Of a stretch of 64,000 bases of DNA, positions 54,401-64,000 are shown one piece after another. Each line of letters starts with the position of its first letter. The first letter of the stretch is position 1. Position numbers and translations under genes: made by a program. The notes under the pieces were generated by a model. That model made no database searches. It was not told the DNA's origin and saw only the letters and a list, made by a program, of their open reading frames with translations. Origin of the DNA: Trichoplax adhaerens (lineage: Eukaryota; Placozoa; Uniplacotomia; Trichoplacea; Trichoplacidae); assembly GCF_000150275.1 (NCBI RefSeq), contig NW_002060946.1:6677855-6741854 (forward strand), read 5' to 3'.

Positions 54401-55392
54401 AATTCAATACGAGCACTTGTGCTATGTCTTTTCACTATTTTGGACTGGTGAAAAATGCCTTTTTTTCATATTGACGTAGACTGTATTGGATTTTGCTTTA
54501 ACCTAGCGCATTCCTGACTAATGATAAAGAGGTTTTGAAGGATTTGGATACTTTCTTACTGACTGTACTGTATTATAATCGATTGATTCCAACTAGGACT
54601 CTTTCTTGATCGAGACGGTTTTCCGACATGGATGTAGCACTTGGATACTGGATTTATCGTACTTTACATACAGAGGCAATGATGAAAATAACTATCGTCG
54701 TTCGGTGATGACTATCTGACTGGTAGGCAATCGTTGAATACGTGATAGTAGTGTAAAATACAATGATTATTACTAAAGTATGGATGGAAAAGGGGGGAAA
54801 ATTGGATGGAATTTCTCCATAGAAATGCTTGGATGACCGAGCTTTGAACAACTCGAGCCTTTCCATGGTCGATGATTGAAAGTAGTAAGCAAGTGTTTGT
54901 GGCTAAACTCGTTTGAAATGGGTATGATTTGTAGTGGATTCTGTTGCTATCCTATTCTATCTATCCAGTTTGTTGAAGAATGTTGTAAGAGAGAGGGAGG
55001 GAGGAAAAAAAAACCCAAGACAAAGACTACAGGATGAAAGCGTTGCTACAACTATGGTAGTACCTTCCACCTCCATTGCCACCACTACTTCCACCGCCAC
55101 CGCCGCCACCGGAGCGACGATTGCCGGAGCTACTTCCTCCACCTCCTCCACCTCCTCGGCGGTCATCATATCGAGTTCCTTTAGCAAATTCCACGATAAC
55201 TCTTTCACCCATTAGATCACGATTATTGAGTTCATAAATAGCATCTTCAGCATCGCGAGGATCATCAAATTCGACGAAACCGAAACCATTTTTCAATGTT
55301 ACTTCGCGTATTTTACCAAATCCTCGAAAGAAATGCTCAACATCGCGTTCACGAGCACGATAACTCAATCGACCAACATAGACACGAGTCAT
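51451..55392 (-). CDS. serine/arginine-rich splicing factor of the SRSF4/5/6 (B52) clade
   Basis: A nuclear pre-mRNA splicing regulator of 283 residues in four phase-consistent exons. Exon 1 (55064-55392): RRM1 with MTRVYVGRLSYRARERDVEH and RNP1-like KNGFGFVEFDD, ending in a glycine/serine linker. Exon 2 (53941-54187): pseudo-RRM2 with LVINNLSSRATWRDIKDYMR, QAGDVTFADAH and LDGTELCGRKVRLTE. Exons 3 (51732-51802) and 4 (51451-51655): the RS domain, with long RS/SPR runs, ending RSRSLSPDN. The usual SR-protein SWQDLKD heptapeptide is TWRDIKD here. Two RRMs plus the DAHK and GRKVRL blocks place it with SRSF4/5/6 and not SRSF1; which vertebrate gene is closest cannot be told, hence no symbol. Intron 2 is 2.1 kb, long for this region, and a place where such genes often carry a poison exon. 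Confidence 0.93.
51803..53940 (-). other. 2.1-kb intron 2 of the SR-protein gene
   Basis: Separates RRM2 from the RS domain. It has a 112-codon plus-strand open frame (52615-52953) with no family resemblance and two shorter ones. I found no protein domain. Regulatory elements or an alternative exon are plausible but not shown. Confidence 0.5.
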
Positions 55393-55974
55393 AATTGCTC
55401 CGTTTGGATTAATTTGCAGTCGATAAACCCAAAGGATGGCTTGGATAGCAGGATGATAGCCAAAATAAGTCGACTAGCAGCAAGAAAAAAGTTGGAAAAT
55501 GGCAGACTAGCGTTGGCCAGTTGTGACGTCAACAACAAGCATTTGGCCGCTTAACTTGGGCTACCATGCTTTTCTATAGGTTGCTTGGTATTGTTTGGGT
55601 ATGACTAGACGCGAAAAGCAAGAGCTGGCTGTTTCTGAACAACCCCTGCTCTCTACTCCCCCATACGCTACGTAGCGTTCATACAAAACAATACAGTGGA
55701 CGACATGGATTGCTTCCATACTCAACAGTACAAGCCAATTTGTGCTGTCGAGGTCAAAGATCATGTGATCAACAATGACTCGACTGAACCGTACCGTGCC
55801 GTACCGTACCGGGACTGCCACAGGACAGTATTGTACAGTACAAATCGTTCAAGTACTGTACTACAGTCTGCAAGGATCTCTACTGTACAGTACTGTGTAC
55901 TGTACTACGTAGACGATCCACGGTACCGTACCGTATCGGAACTAGCCTAAACGGAACCAATCGGTACCAATCGG
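55393..55974. other. 5' flank of the SR-protein gene with (GTACC)n/(TACTG)n tracts
   Basis: Contains ccgtaccgtgccgtaccgta-type tracts near 55790-55812 and 55921-55935, and GTACTGTAC runs at 55830-55910. An 86-codon minus frame and an 84-codon plus frame here overlap the tracts and are judged spurious. Confidence 0.6.
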
Positions 55975-57260
55975 TACGATAGGTGCAGCTATGCTTCAAC
56001 AACTTTTCACCGGCTGGCGGGTTCAAAGAAAATTTGTGCCTACTTTAACTTTATTCATTAATTAATATGATAGTTTGAGCCAAGTATTCTTACTTTCCTT
56101 TTATGTTATAAACTTGCTAGTCTCTCCAGCAAGCAGGAAAAACATTGGATTATCCAACTACGGTGCAATTGTACTACAGTAACGATAGTTGCAGCTATGC
56201 TTCAACAACTTTTCAGAAACTGGCGCGTTCAAAGAAAACTTGTGCCTACTTTAACTTTACTTTATTCATTAATATGATAGTTTGAGCCAAGTATTCTTAC
56301 TTTCCTTTTATGTTATAAACTTGCTAGTCTCTCCAGCAAGCAGGAAAAACATTGGATTATCCAACTACGGTGCAATTGTACTACAGTAACGATAGTTGCA
56401 GCTATGCTTCAACAACTTTTCATAAACTGGCGCGTTCAAAGAAAACTTGTGCCTACTTTAACTTTACTTTATTCATTAATATGATAGTTTGAGCCAAGTA
56501 TTCTTACTTTCCTTTTATGTTATAAACTTGCTAGTCTCTCCAGCAAGCAGGAAAAACATTGACTTTGTCTTGGGAGTAGAGTCTTGACATGCACTACAGT
56601 GTAGTCGAGTAGCTTTACTGCACTGGATTATCCAACTGCGGTGCAATTCTACACATACTACTGTACTGTACAGTAACGATAGTTGCAGACTTGCAGCTAT
56701 GCTTCAGCAACTTTTCATAAACTGGTACCGCGTTCAAAGAAAACTTATCACTCCTTCAACTTCATTAATCAATACGATAGTTTGAGCCAAGTATTCTTAC
56801 TTCCCTTTTTTGTTATAAACTTACTAGTCTCTCCAGCAAGCAGTAAAAACATTGACTTTGTCTTGGGAGTAGAGTCTTGACATGCACTACAGTATAGTCG
56901 AGTAGCTTTAGTGCACTGGATTATCCAACTACGGTGCAATTCTACACATACTACAGTACTGTAACGATAGTTGCAGACTTGCAGCTATGCTTCAGCAACT
57001 TTTCATAAACTGGTGCCGCGTTCAAAGAAAACTTATCACTCCTTCAACTTCATTAATCAATACGATAGTTTGAGCCAAGTATTCTTACTTCCCTTTTTTG
57101 TTATAAACTTACTAGTCTCTCCAGCAAGCAGGAAAAACATCGACTTTGTCCTCGGAGTAGAGTCTTGACATGCACTACAGTACAGTATAGTCGACTGACT
57201 GAGTCGAGTAGCTTTAGTGCATTGGATTGTCCCAACTACGGTGCAATTGTGAACAGTAAC
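55975..57260. repeat. tandem array of 206- and 288-bp units, five copies
   Basis: The cagctatgcttcaNcaactt anchor occurs at 55986, 56192, 56399, 56694 and 56982, giving spacings of 206, 207, 295 and 288. The longer units carry an added block of about 80 bp beginning gactttgtcttgggagtaga. Units share tgagccaagtattcttactt and ctagtctctccagcaagcag. The 65-codon plus frame repeated in the last two units is a repeat artefact. Confidence 0.94.
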
Positions 57261-57319
57261 GCCATGGGTGATCAATGAGCAATATCATGGTTCAGAGTTG
57301 CTGCTGGCCAGTACTGTAT

Positions 57320-58700
57320 ATGCAGTCAAAATGAAGCAAAATCCTGCATTGAATTCATTGACTTTGTCCATATTCTATTACCAATCAATCTATTCCATAG
57401 ATTAATGAAGATCATGCAATCAGCACCTATGGAATGATCGCACAGTGACAGTAGATGCAGTCAAGATGAGCCAAAACCCCGTATGAAATTGATTTTGTCC
57501 ATCTTCTAATACAATATACTCCATAGATTCAATATTTTAAGGTCATACAATGAGCACCAATGGAATAATCGCCCAATGCAGTCCAGTGCCTGCAAAGTAT
57601 CACCAATGGACGGAGAACGGATAGCATAATTAGCAAGGACAGTAGATGCAATCAAGATGAGCCAAAATCCTGTATTGAATTGATTTTGTCCATATTCTAG
57701 TCCAATATACTCCATCTATTAAGGTCATACAATGAGCATCAATGGAATAATCGCACAGCGCAGTCCAATGCCTGCAAAATATCACCAATGGACGGAGAAC
57801 GGATAGCATAATTAGCAGGGACAGTAGATGCAGTCAAGATGAGCCAAAACCCTGTATTGCATTGATTTTGTCCATATTCTAATACCATATACTCCATAGA
57901 TAAAGCCCTAGCAATTAACATCAATGGAATAATCGCACAGTGCAGTCCAATGCCTGCAAAATATCACCAATGGACGGAGAACGGATAGCATAATTAGCAG
58001 GGACAGTAGTTGCAGTCAAGGTGAGCCAAAACCCCGTATGGAATTGATTTTGTCTATTTTCTAATACAATATACTCCATGGATTCAATATTTTAAGGTCA
58101 TACAATGAGCACCAATGGAATAATCGCGCAATGCAGTCCAATGCCTGCAAAGTATCACCAATGGACTGAGAACGGATAGCATAATTAGCAGGGACAGTAG
58201 ATACAGTCAAGATCAGCCAAAACCCTGTATTGCATTGATTTTGTCTATATTCTAGTACAATATACTCCATCTATTAAGGTCTGACAATGAGCATCAATGG
58301 AATAATCGCACAGCGCAGTCCAATGCCTGCAAAATATCACCAATGGACGGAGAACGGATAGCATAATTAGCAGGGACAGTAGTTGCAGTCAAGGTGAGCC
58401 AAAACCCCGTATGCAATTGATTTTGTCCATCTTCTAATACAATATACTCCATGGATTCAATATATTAAGGTTATACAATGAGCACCAATGGAATCATCGC
58501 GCAATGCAGTCCAATGCCTGCAAAGTATTATCAATGGACAGAGATTGGATAGCATAATTAGTAGGGACAGTAGTTGCCAAAACCCCGTATGCAATTGATT
58601 TTGTCCAGCCTCTAATACAATATACTCCATAGGTAAAGCCCTAACTATTAAGCACCCTTGGAATGATCGCACACTGCAGTCCATGGTAGAGCACAATTGA
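57320..58700. repeat. 182/191-bp tandem array, about seven units
   Basis: The ccaatgga anchor sits at 57603, 57785, 57967, 58158, 58340 and 58531, so spacings run 182, 182, 191, 182, 191. A diverged unit precedes at about 57330. Units share cagtccaatgcctgcaaa and gagccaaaaccc. The alternating lengths suggest that a roughly 373-bp dimer has begun to amplify. Confidence 0.93.
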
Positions 58701-59142
58701 ATAGATCATCAAGTGGATCCAAAGCTAAATGCTACAACGATCAAACGCGATGCGGAAAATAGCGGAGAGGATTGAAGATCAAAATTAGGCTTTATTGCAA
58801 TCGGCTACAACAACAGGAGGGATTTCGATAGAAATCACACCATAGCTACAACATGCTTAATGTCATTACAACATATTACACGTCGTTTCTGTATTTCCAT
58901 TCATCACGTCTATTCGTTGACACACGCTCAAGATGCTTTTTAGGCTGGTACATGTTGCATTGCTTTACAGCCATTTTAGGCGCTTGAATGTAATGTAAAC
59001 CTACTGTATTGGCATTAAAATAATCGTACATCACCAGTTCTAAAGATGCACAATAATCAGCTTTAGATCAATGTACACTTCTACAATATTGCTACACTCT
59101 TATCCTTTGTATCGACAGAACAGATGAGAAATACATCATCGT
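58701..59142. other. 3' flank of REXO2, no gene recognised
   Basis: Unique AT-rich sequence between the repeat array and the REXO2 stop codon. Nothing recognisable. Confidence 0.5.
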
Positions 59143-61546
59143 TCAACGAAAAATTACGGATCGATAGAATTGCATTTCTTGAATACTATCTTTAATATCA
59201 TCCAGGGCTCTAGAAAAGGCAATAAATACCCCAGCATTAGTTCAAGAAGAAATGACGCTTTTTTTCTCCTATTGCATCATAGAAGGGCAAGAATGCATTG
59301 TCAATGCATGCTGCAAAGATCAAGCTGAGATGCAACAAAAATATTATTCAAGGTTATAAATACTGCTTACCGATGATTGCATGGCTTGGCAGGTGCTTTG
59401 GCAAATTCTTTCGGATACCACCTCCTAATAGACGTACATACAAGTACCCAGTTTTTAGCCCAAAATACACAGATAGTTTGTCTGGATAATAGCATGCGCT
59501 ACTGCGAGGCATTAACTAGCAACTGCATTGGATATCAATATATTTTATCGCGCAAGTTTGATCCAATTACCTGCACAGTTCTTTGATGGTCGAAACATCA
59601 ACAATTCTGTAATGCAGGTGGTCGACAAATTGTGGCATATATTTCTCTAAAAATTTCTGATCCATATACACGGTATTCCCAGCTAAGGGACAGCGCTTTG
59701 GTAATGTATGTTGACGAACAAAATCTAACATGGTATTTTCCGCTTGTTGTAATGAGATCGTTGAAGATTTGACAGCATTGGTTAACCCAGACTAGGGAGA
59801 GGAAAAATGGCAATTTTTCATGGACAATTTTAAACATGCCATGAATAAAGTGACTATCAATATTGCCTTCAGAACAATTCTAGGCCACTATCAATGATGT
59901 GTACATGAAATACTCGAATAAAAGTGCCAACATCGATGATGCAAACTGGGCCAGTAGATCAGCAAATACAGTAGTTTAACATTACTTTCATCAAGGGTTT
60001 ACTTTCACACGCTAGCAGCAGCAAGTAGTGTATTATTGGCTTACCTTTCCATGATGTTCAGTGCACCATTCATCCATATTATCCATAATACTATCAGGTT
60101 GATGGATAACCAATGTAGGAGCCTAACATAATGACGGAAAGTAAGCATCAACGAATGCAGAGTAGAGTACCTATAAATGCATTAGATACTGTATAAATAG
60201 GCACACAATATCTGTTCATAATCATGATTGGATCCCAAAATACTACAGTTTGGCCATAATCATTACCTCTGCAGCAATATTTAAGTTGCCATCGGTAATA
60301 ATGCAGGCCATTTCTATGATATGGCATGAGTTGACGTCCAACCCTTAATTCATAAAAATAATGATGCAAATGCGTATAAATGTGGATGATAATATCATGA
60401 TCACATTGAAAGGATATTTCAGCTGTTATGCATGATTGCATGATTAGTATTGATTTCGTGGTTGATTGAAGAAGAGACCTAAAGCAATTTTACAGTCGAT
60501 GTATACTCGTATACCTGTATGCACATTGTTTTATTACTAATCATCCATCCATGACTAACAATATACGACTAGAGTTTGATTCACTTAATAAAAAAATGGT
60601 TTGATAGTGGATTGAAGAAGAGACCTAATGCAATTTTACAATCAATGTATGCTCATATAGCTGTATACACATTGCTTCATGATTAATTATCCATCCATGA
60701 CTAACAATATACGACTAGAGTTTGATTAACTTCATAAAAATAATAGTGGTGCAAATACGTATATAGATAGACGTAGAGGATATGACGATCACATTGAAAG
60801 GATATTTCAACTGTTATGTATGATTGCCTTATTAGTATTGGTTGAATAGTTGATTGAAGAAGAGACCTAGAGCAATTTTATAGTCGATGTATACTCATAT
60901 AGCTGTATGCACATTGCTTCATGATTAATTATCCATCCATGACTAACAATATACGACTAGAGTTTGATTAACTTCATAAAAATAATAGTGGTGCAAATGC
61001 GTATATAGATAGACGTAGAGGATATGACGATCGCCTTATTAGTATTGGTTGAATAGTTGATTGAAGAAGAGACCTAGAGCAATTTTATAGTCGATGTATA
61101 CTCATATAGCTGTATGCACATTGCTTCATGATTAATTATCCATCCATGACTAACAATATACGACTAGAGCAGTGACAATATTGATGGTAAATTTTCAATT
61201 ATCAATGGCTAACATCATTGGATCAGATCTACGTTGACAAGCACCGTCCTACTATCCTACCTGTCATCTATGGACATAAAAGGGGGAAAGAAATGGTAGT
61301 CAGAGACAAAATCTGCAACATCCTAAACTATTACCAATCAATCCAGTCGTCCATGCAGTAATTGCTTTTTTTACATAGCGTAAATGTACCTCGATCGTGG
61401 TAAAGCCTTACCTCTAAATCGACCCAAATTAAACGATCGGTCGTTTTTGCTAAAGCATTAGCGGTCTTGGCAGACATTTGTCTATAGTGTAAGAACGTTC
61501 CTTTCTGCAATACACTAAGGAAAGAGCGTGATAATGAACGGATCAT
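59143..61546 (-). CDS. REXO2: oligoribonuclease, mitochondrial (REXO2)
   Basis: A DEDDh 3'-5' exonuclease that degrades short RNA oligonucleotides, mainly in mitochondria. Seven exons sum to 639 nt (212 residues). 61412-61546: an arginine-rich, acid-poor presequence ([16 protein letters not shown]) and WVDLE. 61261-61267: a 7-nt micro-exon giving MT plus the first base of G. 60267-60343: [18 protein letters not shown]. 60045-60122: [20 protein letters not shown]. 59571-59791: [53 protein letters not shown]. 59371-59424: [16 protein letters not shown]. 59143-59209: [17 protein letters not shown]. Catalytic residues are visible: D and E in WVDLEMTG, D in YMDQKF, and H and D in NHRALDD. All junctions are in phase. 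It is slightly shorter than human REXO2 (about 237) at the C-terminus. Its start faces the propeller-like gene 605 bp away. Confidence 0.95.
60351..61170. repeat. variable tandem array in REXO2 intron 2, four copies
   Basis: The gattgaagaagagacct anchor sits at about 60464, 60609, 60852 and 61059, with spacings of 145-243 bp caused by internal deletions. Units share catccatgactaacaatata, cgactagagtttgatt and taatagtggtgcaaatNcgt. The first copy runs up to the splice acceptor of the 60267-60343 exon, so that acceptor's upstream tract belongs to the repeat family. Confidence 0.9.
61261..61267 (-). CDS. REXO2: 7-nt micro-exon of REXO2
   Basis: The transcript-sense sequence is ATGACAG, flanked by CCATAG on its 5' side (plus 61268-61273) and GTAGGA on its 3' side (plus 61255-61260). 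Exon 1 ends in phase 0 (GAG) and the next exon starts in phase 1 (GG TTG GAC), so 3n+1 nucleotides are required. This piece supplies exactly M-T-G of the conserved DLEMTGLD active-site motif. Confidence 0.88.
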
Positions 61547-62151
61547 TTAGCTGGATATGATGATGGAAAATCAATCTCAGCAGCAAACCAATGCCAGTAG
61601 AACTGTTAACTTTCCACTATAGCACTGCAATGCTGATGGTAGAATCCTTGGCGACTATCTCCATCAGCAATGTCCAGCAAAATTTGACCTTTCCTGTTCA
61701 ACATGCAAACCCTATACTATACCGTCTACGCTGTGGACTATTCAATACACACGATAGAGTAGAGTATGCAACATCTAACATGGGAAATATCATAGATTTA
61801 ATGCACTTTGTATAGGATAGTTGATCCATTTTCTTCCTACCCAATTTCCTTTAATTTATTCCATAAATGAGTACTATGGACTATCCACTCAGTAACCAGT
61901 ACTCCTGGAGACATTAAACTAAGAGGAAATCGCAGCACTAGACTACTTGCACCAACTTTGCATACTACCACTGCATTGCAGCCATCGACCATCGAAGGGA
62001 GAAAGTGAATGTTGGCTACCAATAATGTCTAAATCGACGTTATGAAAGCAAGAAATTGTGGTAGTTAAAGAGAGTATGGGAAGCTATTGAATGTATATCT
62101 TGATTGGAATTGATTCTTGCATGCTTTGAACTGGAAATTAGCGACGCAATC
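61547..62151. other. divergent promoter region of REXO2 and the propeller-like gene
   Basis: 605 bp between two start codons on opposite strands. A minus-strand open stretch (61837-62030) with a possible acceptor at its upstream end reads as protein-like but has no partner exons that I could find. A 74-codon plus frame at 61591 is unrecognised. Confidence 0.45.
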
Positions 62152-64000
62152 ATGTTTCAAGTGACACCACTCCAAAATAATTTTCCTTATATCAAGGGGC
62201 ACAAGGTAGATGGCGAAGGGATGAATTTCTTCTCCAATTCATTCTAATCATCGATCTTGTCTAGGCCTTGATTGTTCAATGCAATGCTGTAATTTCTTGT
62301 CTCTATCTATCTCTTCTGTTATTGGTAATCATTCCGATATTAGGACTTTTATCAGATGTTTGCAGACGGCGACGATGATATCGTGATAACTTCTTTCACA
62401 ATGTGGTCTACTCCTGGCCATTTTTATACCTTAATCAACGGTAATGTACTACTTTAGTGCTACATGTATTCTCCATGAAAAATAGGATAAATGTCGGTGG
62501 GGGAGAAAAAGAATTGCAAGCAGTACATTTCTCTATCTACAATACATACTTGATTGTCAATCACGATCGGTAATAGCTCATAAATAGCGCCCCTTGTTGA
62601 TATTTTGATTCAAAATGAACACCCATGGCAATCCATCTTTTTGAATTGATGGTCATCCTTTGATTGACATCGATTTCAATGGATGACCACACTCGTTATT
62701 CATTTCTTGAATGTATGCTGGTATTTTTCATCTTAGGAGATTCTTTTTATGCATTCGATATTATTGGTAAAAATGGATGTAAGGAATTGCAACGACTCCA
62801 TTCTCTTCCAGCGGATAGTGAAACTGCTAAGGTTAGCTGGTATAAATCTTGATGTAGTATGATCCTTGGGCATAATTGTATCTTCACTTGCTCCATTTTT
62901 CAATATTTTACCAATGGAAAATATGATGAACTGTTTTGAAAGCTGATGGTATCCATGTCTGTTCTCCATAATTGTAGATTCTACATTCCGCCAAGTTGGT
63001 TATTCCCTGTAAAAAATCACCAGTAGTTGGTGTATGCTATCATAATGAAGATCCACAACAAATTTATATTGTAAGTTTGGTAAATAGATCAGCATGGATC
63101 CATGTTACAAAAATACAGTATCAAGTTAGAAGTTTCTTCTATGCTCGAAATCGAGCCAAATTACATTGTTCATGAGTCGACATTTTTGGGATAATTCCAG
63201 ATTTGTGAATTATTCAGACAGTATCTGTTACAAACTCTGGCTTCTCCAATATGACCTATAGTAGTAGTCTATTTCACCATTTTTATTTCAAAAAATGCTA
63301 TAATTAGGTTCACCAAAATGGAGATACCGAATTATGGAAGTACACACTTGTGGGTCGCAACTATTGCTGGAAAAGTACAGGTATGCGAATGGAGATATTC
63401 GCCTCGGCGTTGTGTCATTATATATATATATGATGTATACGTATACCGTAAATCCATCTTAATGCAGTTTACTAGTGGCGGTTTCAACAACTACATGTAC
63501 TTTCGCGATTACAAGATGTATACTGTAGTGACTTTCCATGATATTATGCAGGATGCAATTGCTTTCCTGTGTTATTGGAAATAATATCCTAACGAATGTA
63601 TTAGCATCGAAATATCCAATCCATTATTCTTATTCTTAACTTGGCTGAAAGTCTCAGTAGAGTAAATTTATTATATACGTCGTATATTATAATTTTTATT
63701 TACCATGTAGGGACGTACACGCTATGCACCAGTACTAGAACTTCCGTCTCTTCCGTTATGATACACAGTCAATTAGACACAATTATTTGGTGCGAAAGAA
63801 GACGATCTGGTACAATTTTCAATAACTTTGAATACAAAATATTACTTAATGGTTGCTAACTGATCGCAATGATGACATTGATACAAGGTCAAATAGGTGA
63901 CGAGGATTGCTGTATTTGTACCAGAAAGCTGGATCGATGTAAGTTTTAGTAATATCATGATTTATATCGTACTTGTATTAAACTTTCAACCCAATTCTTA
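62152..64000 (+). CDS. unidentified protein, probable beta-propeller, 5' part only
   Basis: Inferred from in-phase splicing, not from a recognised family. Exons: 62152-62205 (MFQVTPLQNNFPYIKGHK), 62344-62440 (DDDIVITSFTMWSTPGHFY), 62737-62831 (GDSFYAFDIIGKNGCKELQR), 62978-63070 (SPVVGVCYHNEDPQQIYI), 63308-63380 (VHQNGDTELWKYTLVGRNY), probably about 63476-63530 (VAVSTTTCTFAIT) and about 63710-63850 (SSVMIHSQLDTIIWCERRR). Blade-like strands such as GDSFYAFDI and QNGDTELWKY, with short repeats of hydrophobic and turn residues, resemble WD40-type propellers, but no full WD motif occurs. Exons 1-5 keep phase throughout, which is the best evidence that the gene is real. The 3' end lies beyond the window. 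It could belong to a nucleolar or trafficking WD family; I do not name it. Confidence 0.5.

Noticed and set aside
61837-62030. Minus-strand open stretch with FLPSMVDGCNAVVVC and a possible TTTAG acceptor
   Set aside because: Looks protein-like, but it would be a last exon whose upstream exons must lie under the plus-strand gene starting at 62152. None were found.

Overview
This window is nuclear DNA of an early-branching animal. The sequence is AT-rich. Genes carry many short GT-AG introns, and every recognisable protein is an animal or eukaryotic family: CUL4, UBXN7, WDR53, TOMM70, REXO2, NDUFA1, an SR splicing factor, a GABA-B-type class C receptor and an amyloid-precursor-protein (APP) family protein. 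No operon, prokaryotic or organellar trait is visible. A placozoan (Trichoplax/Hoilungia-like) is my best guess from base composition, intron style and gene set; a sponge or another non-bilaterian cannot be excluded.

Layout. (1) 12-3066 +: 3' part of a GPR180/TMEM145-like seven-TM protein. It converges on 3673-4704 -: intronless WDR53. (2) 5083-6513: 330-bp tandem repeats lie between the divergent WDR53 and UBXN7 (6793-10466 +). (3) 12856-14492 +: NDUFA1, converging on CUL4 (15966-22185 -). The first CUL4 exon is separated from the rest by a 1.5-kb intron that carries a 94-bp minisatellite. (4) 22.4-26.1 kb: dense minisatellites built on GTAC/TACTG motifs between the divergent CUL4 and the APP-like gene (26384-32372 +). 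(5) The APP-like gene converges on TOMM70 (33473-38370 -). (6) 38.5-43.2 kb: 220-235-bp repeats and then decayed ~80- and ~150-bp repeats. (7) 43751-50671 +: a GABA-B-like receptor, converging on an SRSF4/5/6-type gene (51451-55392 -). (8) 55.6-58.7 kb: two more arrays. (9) 59143-61546 -: REXO2, including a 7-nt micro-exon. Divergent from it, starting at 62152 +, is the 5' part of an unidentified probable beta-propeller gene that runs off the window.

How the genes relate. WDR53 (a predicted DDB1-CUL4 substrate receptor), UBXN7 (a p97 adaptor that binds neddylated cullins) and CUL4 (the scaffold) lie within about 18.5 kb, a physical cluster of one ubiquitin-ligase/p97 axis. From memory, WDR53 and UBXN7 are also near neighbours at human 3q29, and NDUFA1 and CUL4B are both at Xq24, so the linkage may be ancestral. 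NDUFA1, TOMM70 and REXO2 are mitochondrial. The receptor and the APP-like protein are cell-surface proteins of neuronal families.

Every sizeable tandem array sits in a 5' flank or an intron; the convergent 3'-3' gaps hold none. Exon junctions were placed by hand from splice motifs, reading phase and remembered family sequences. No search or transcript data were available.
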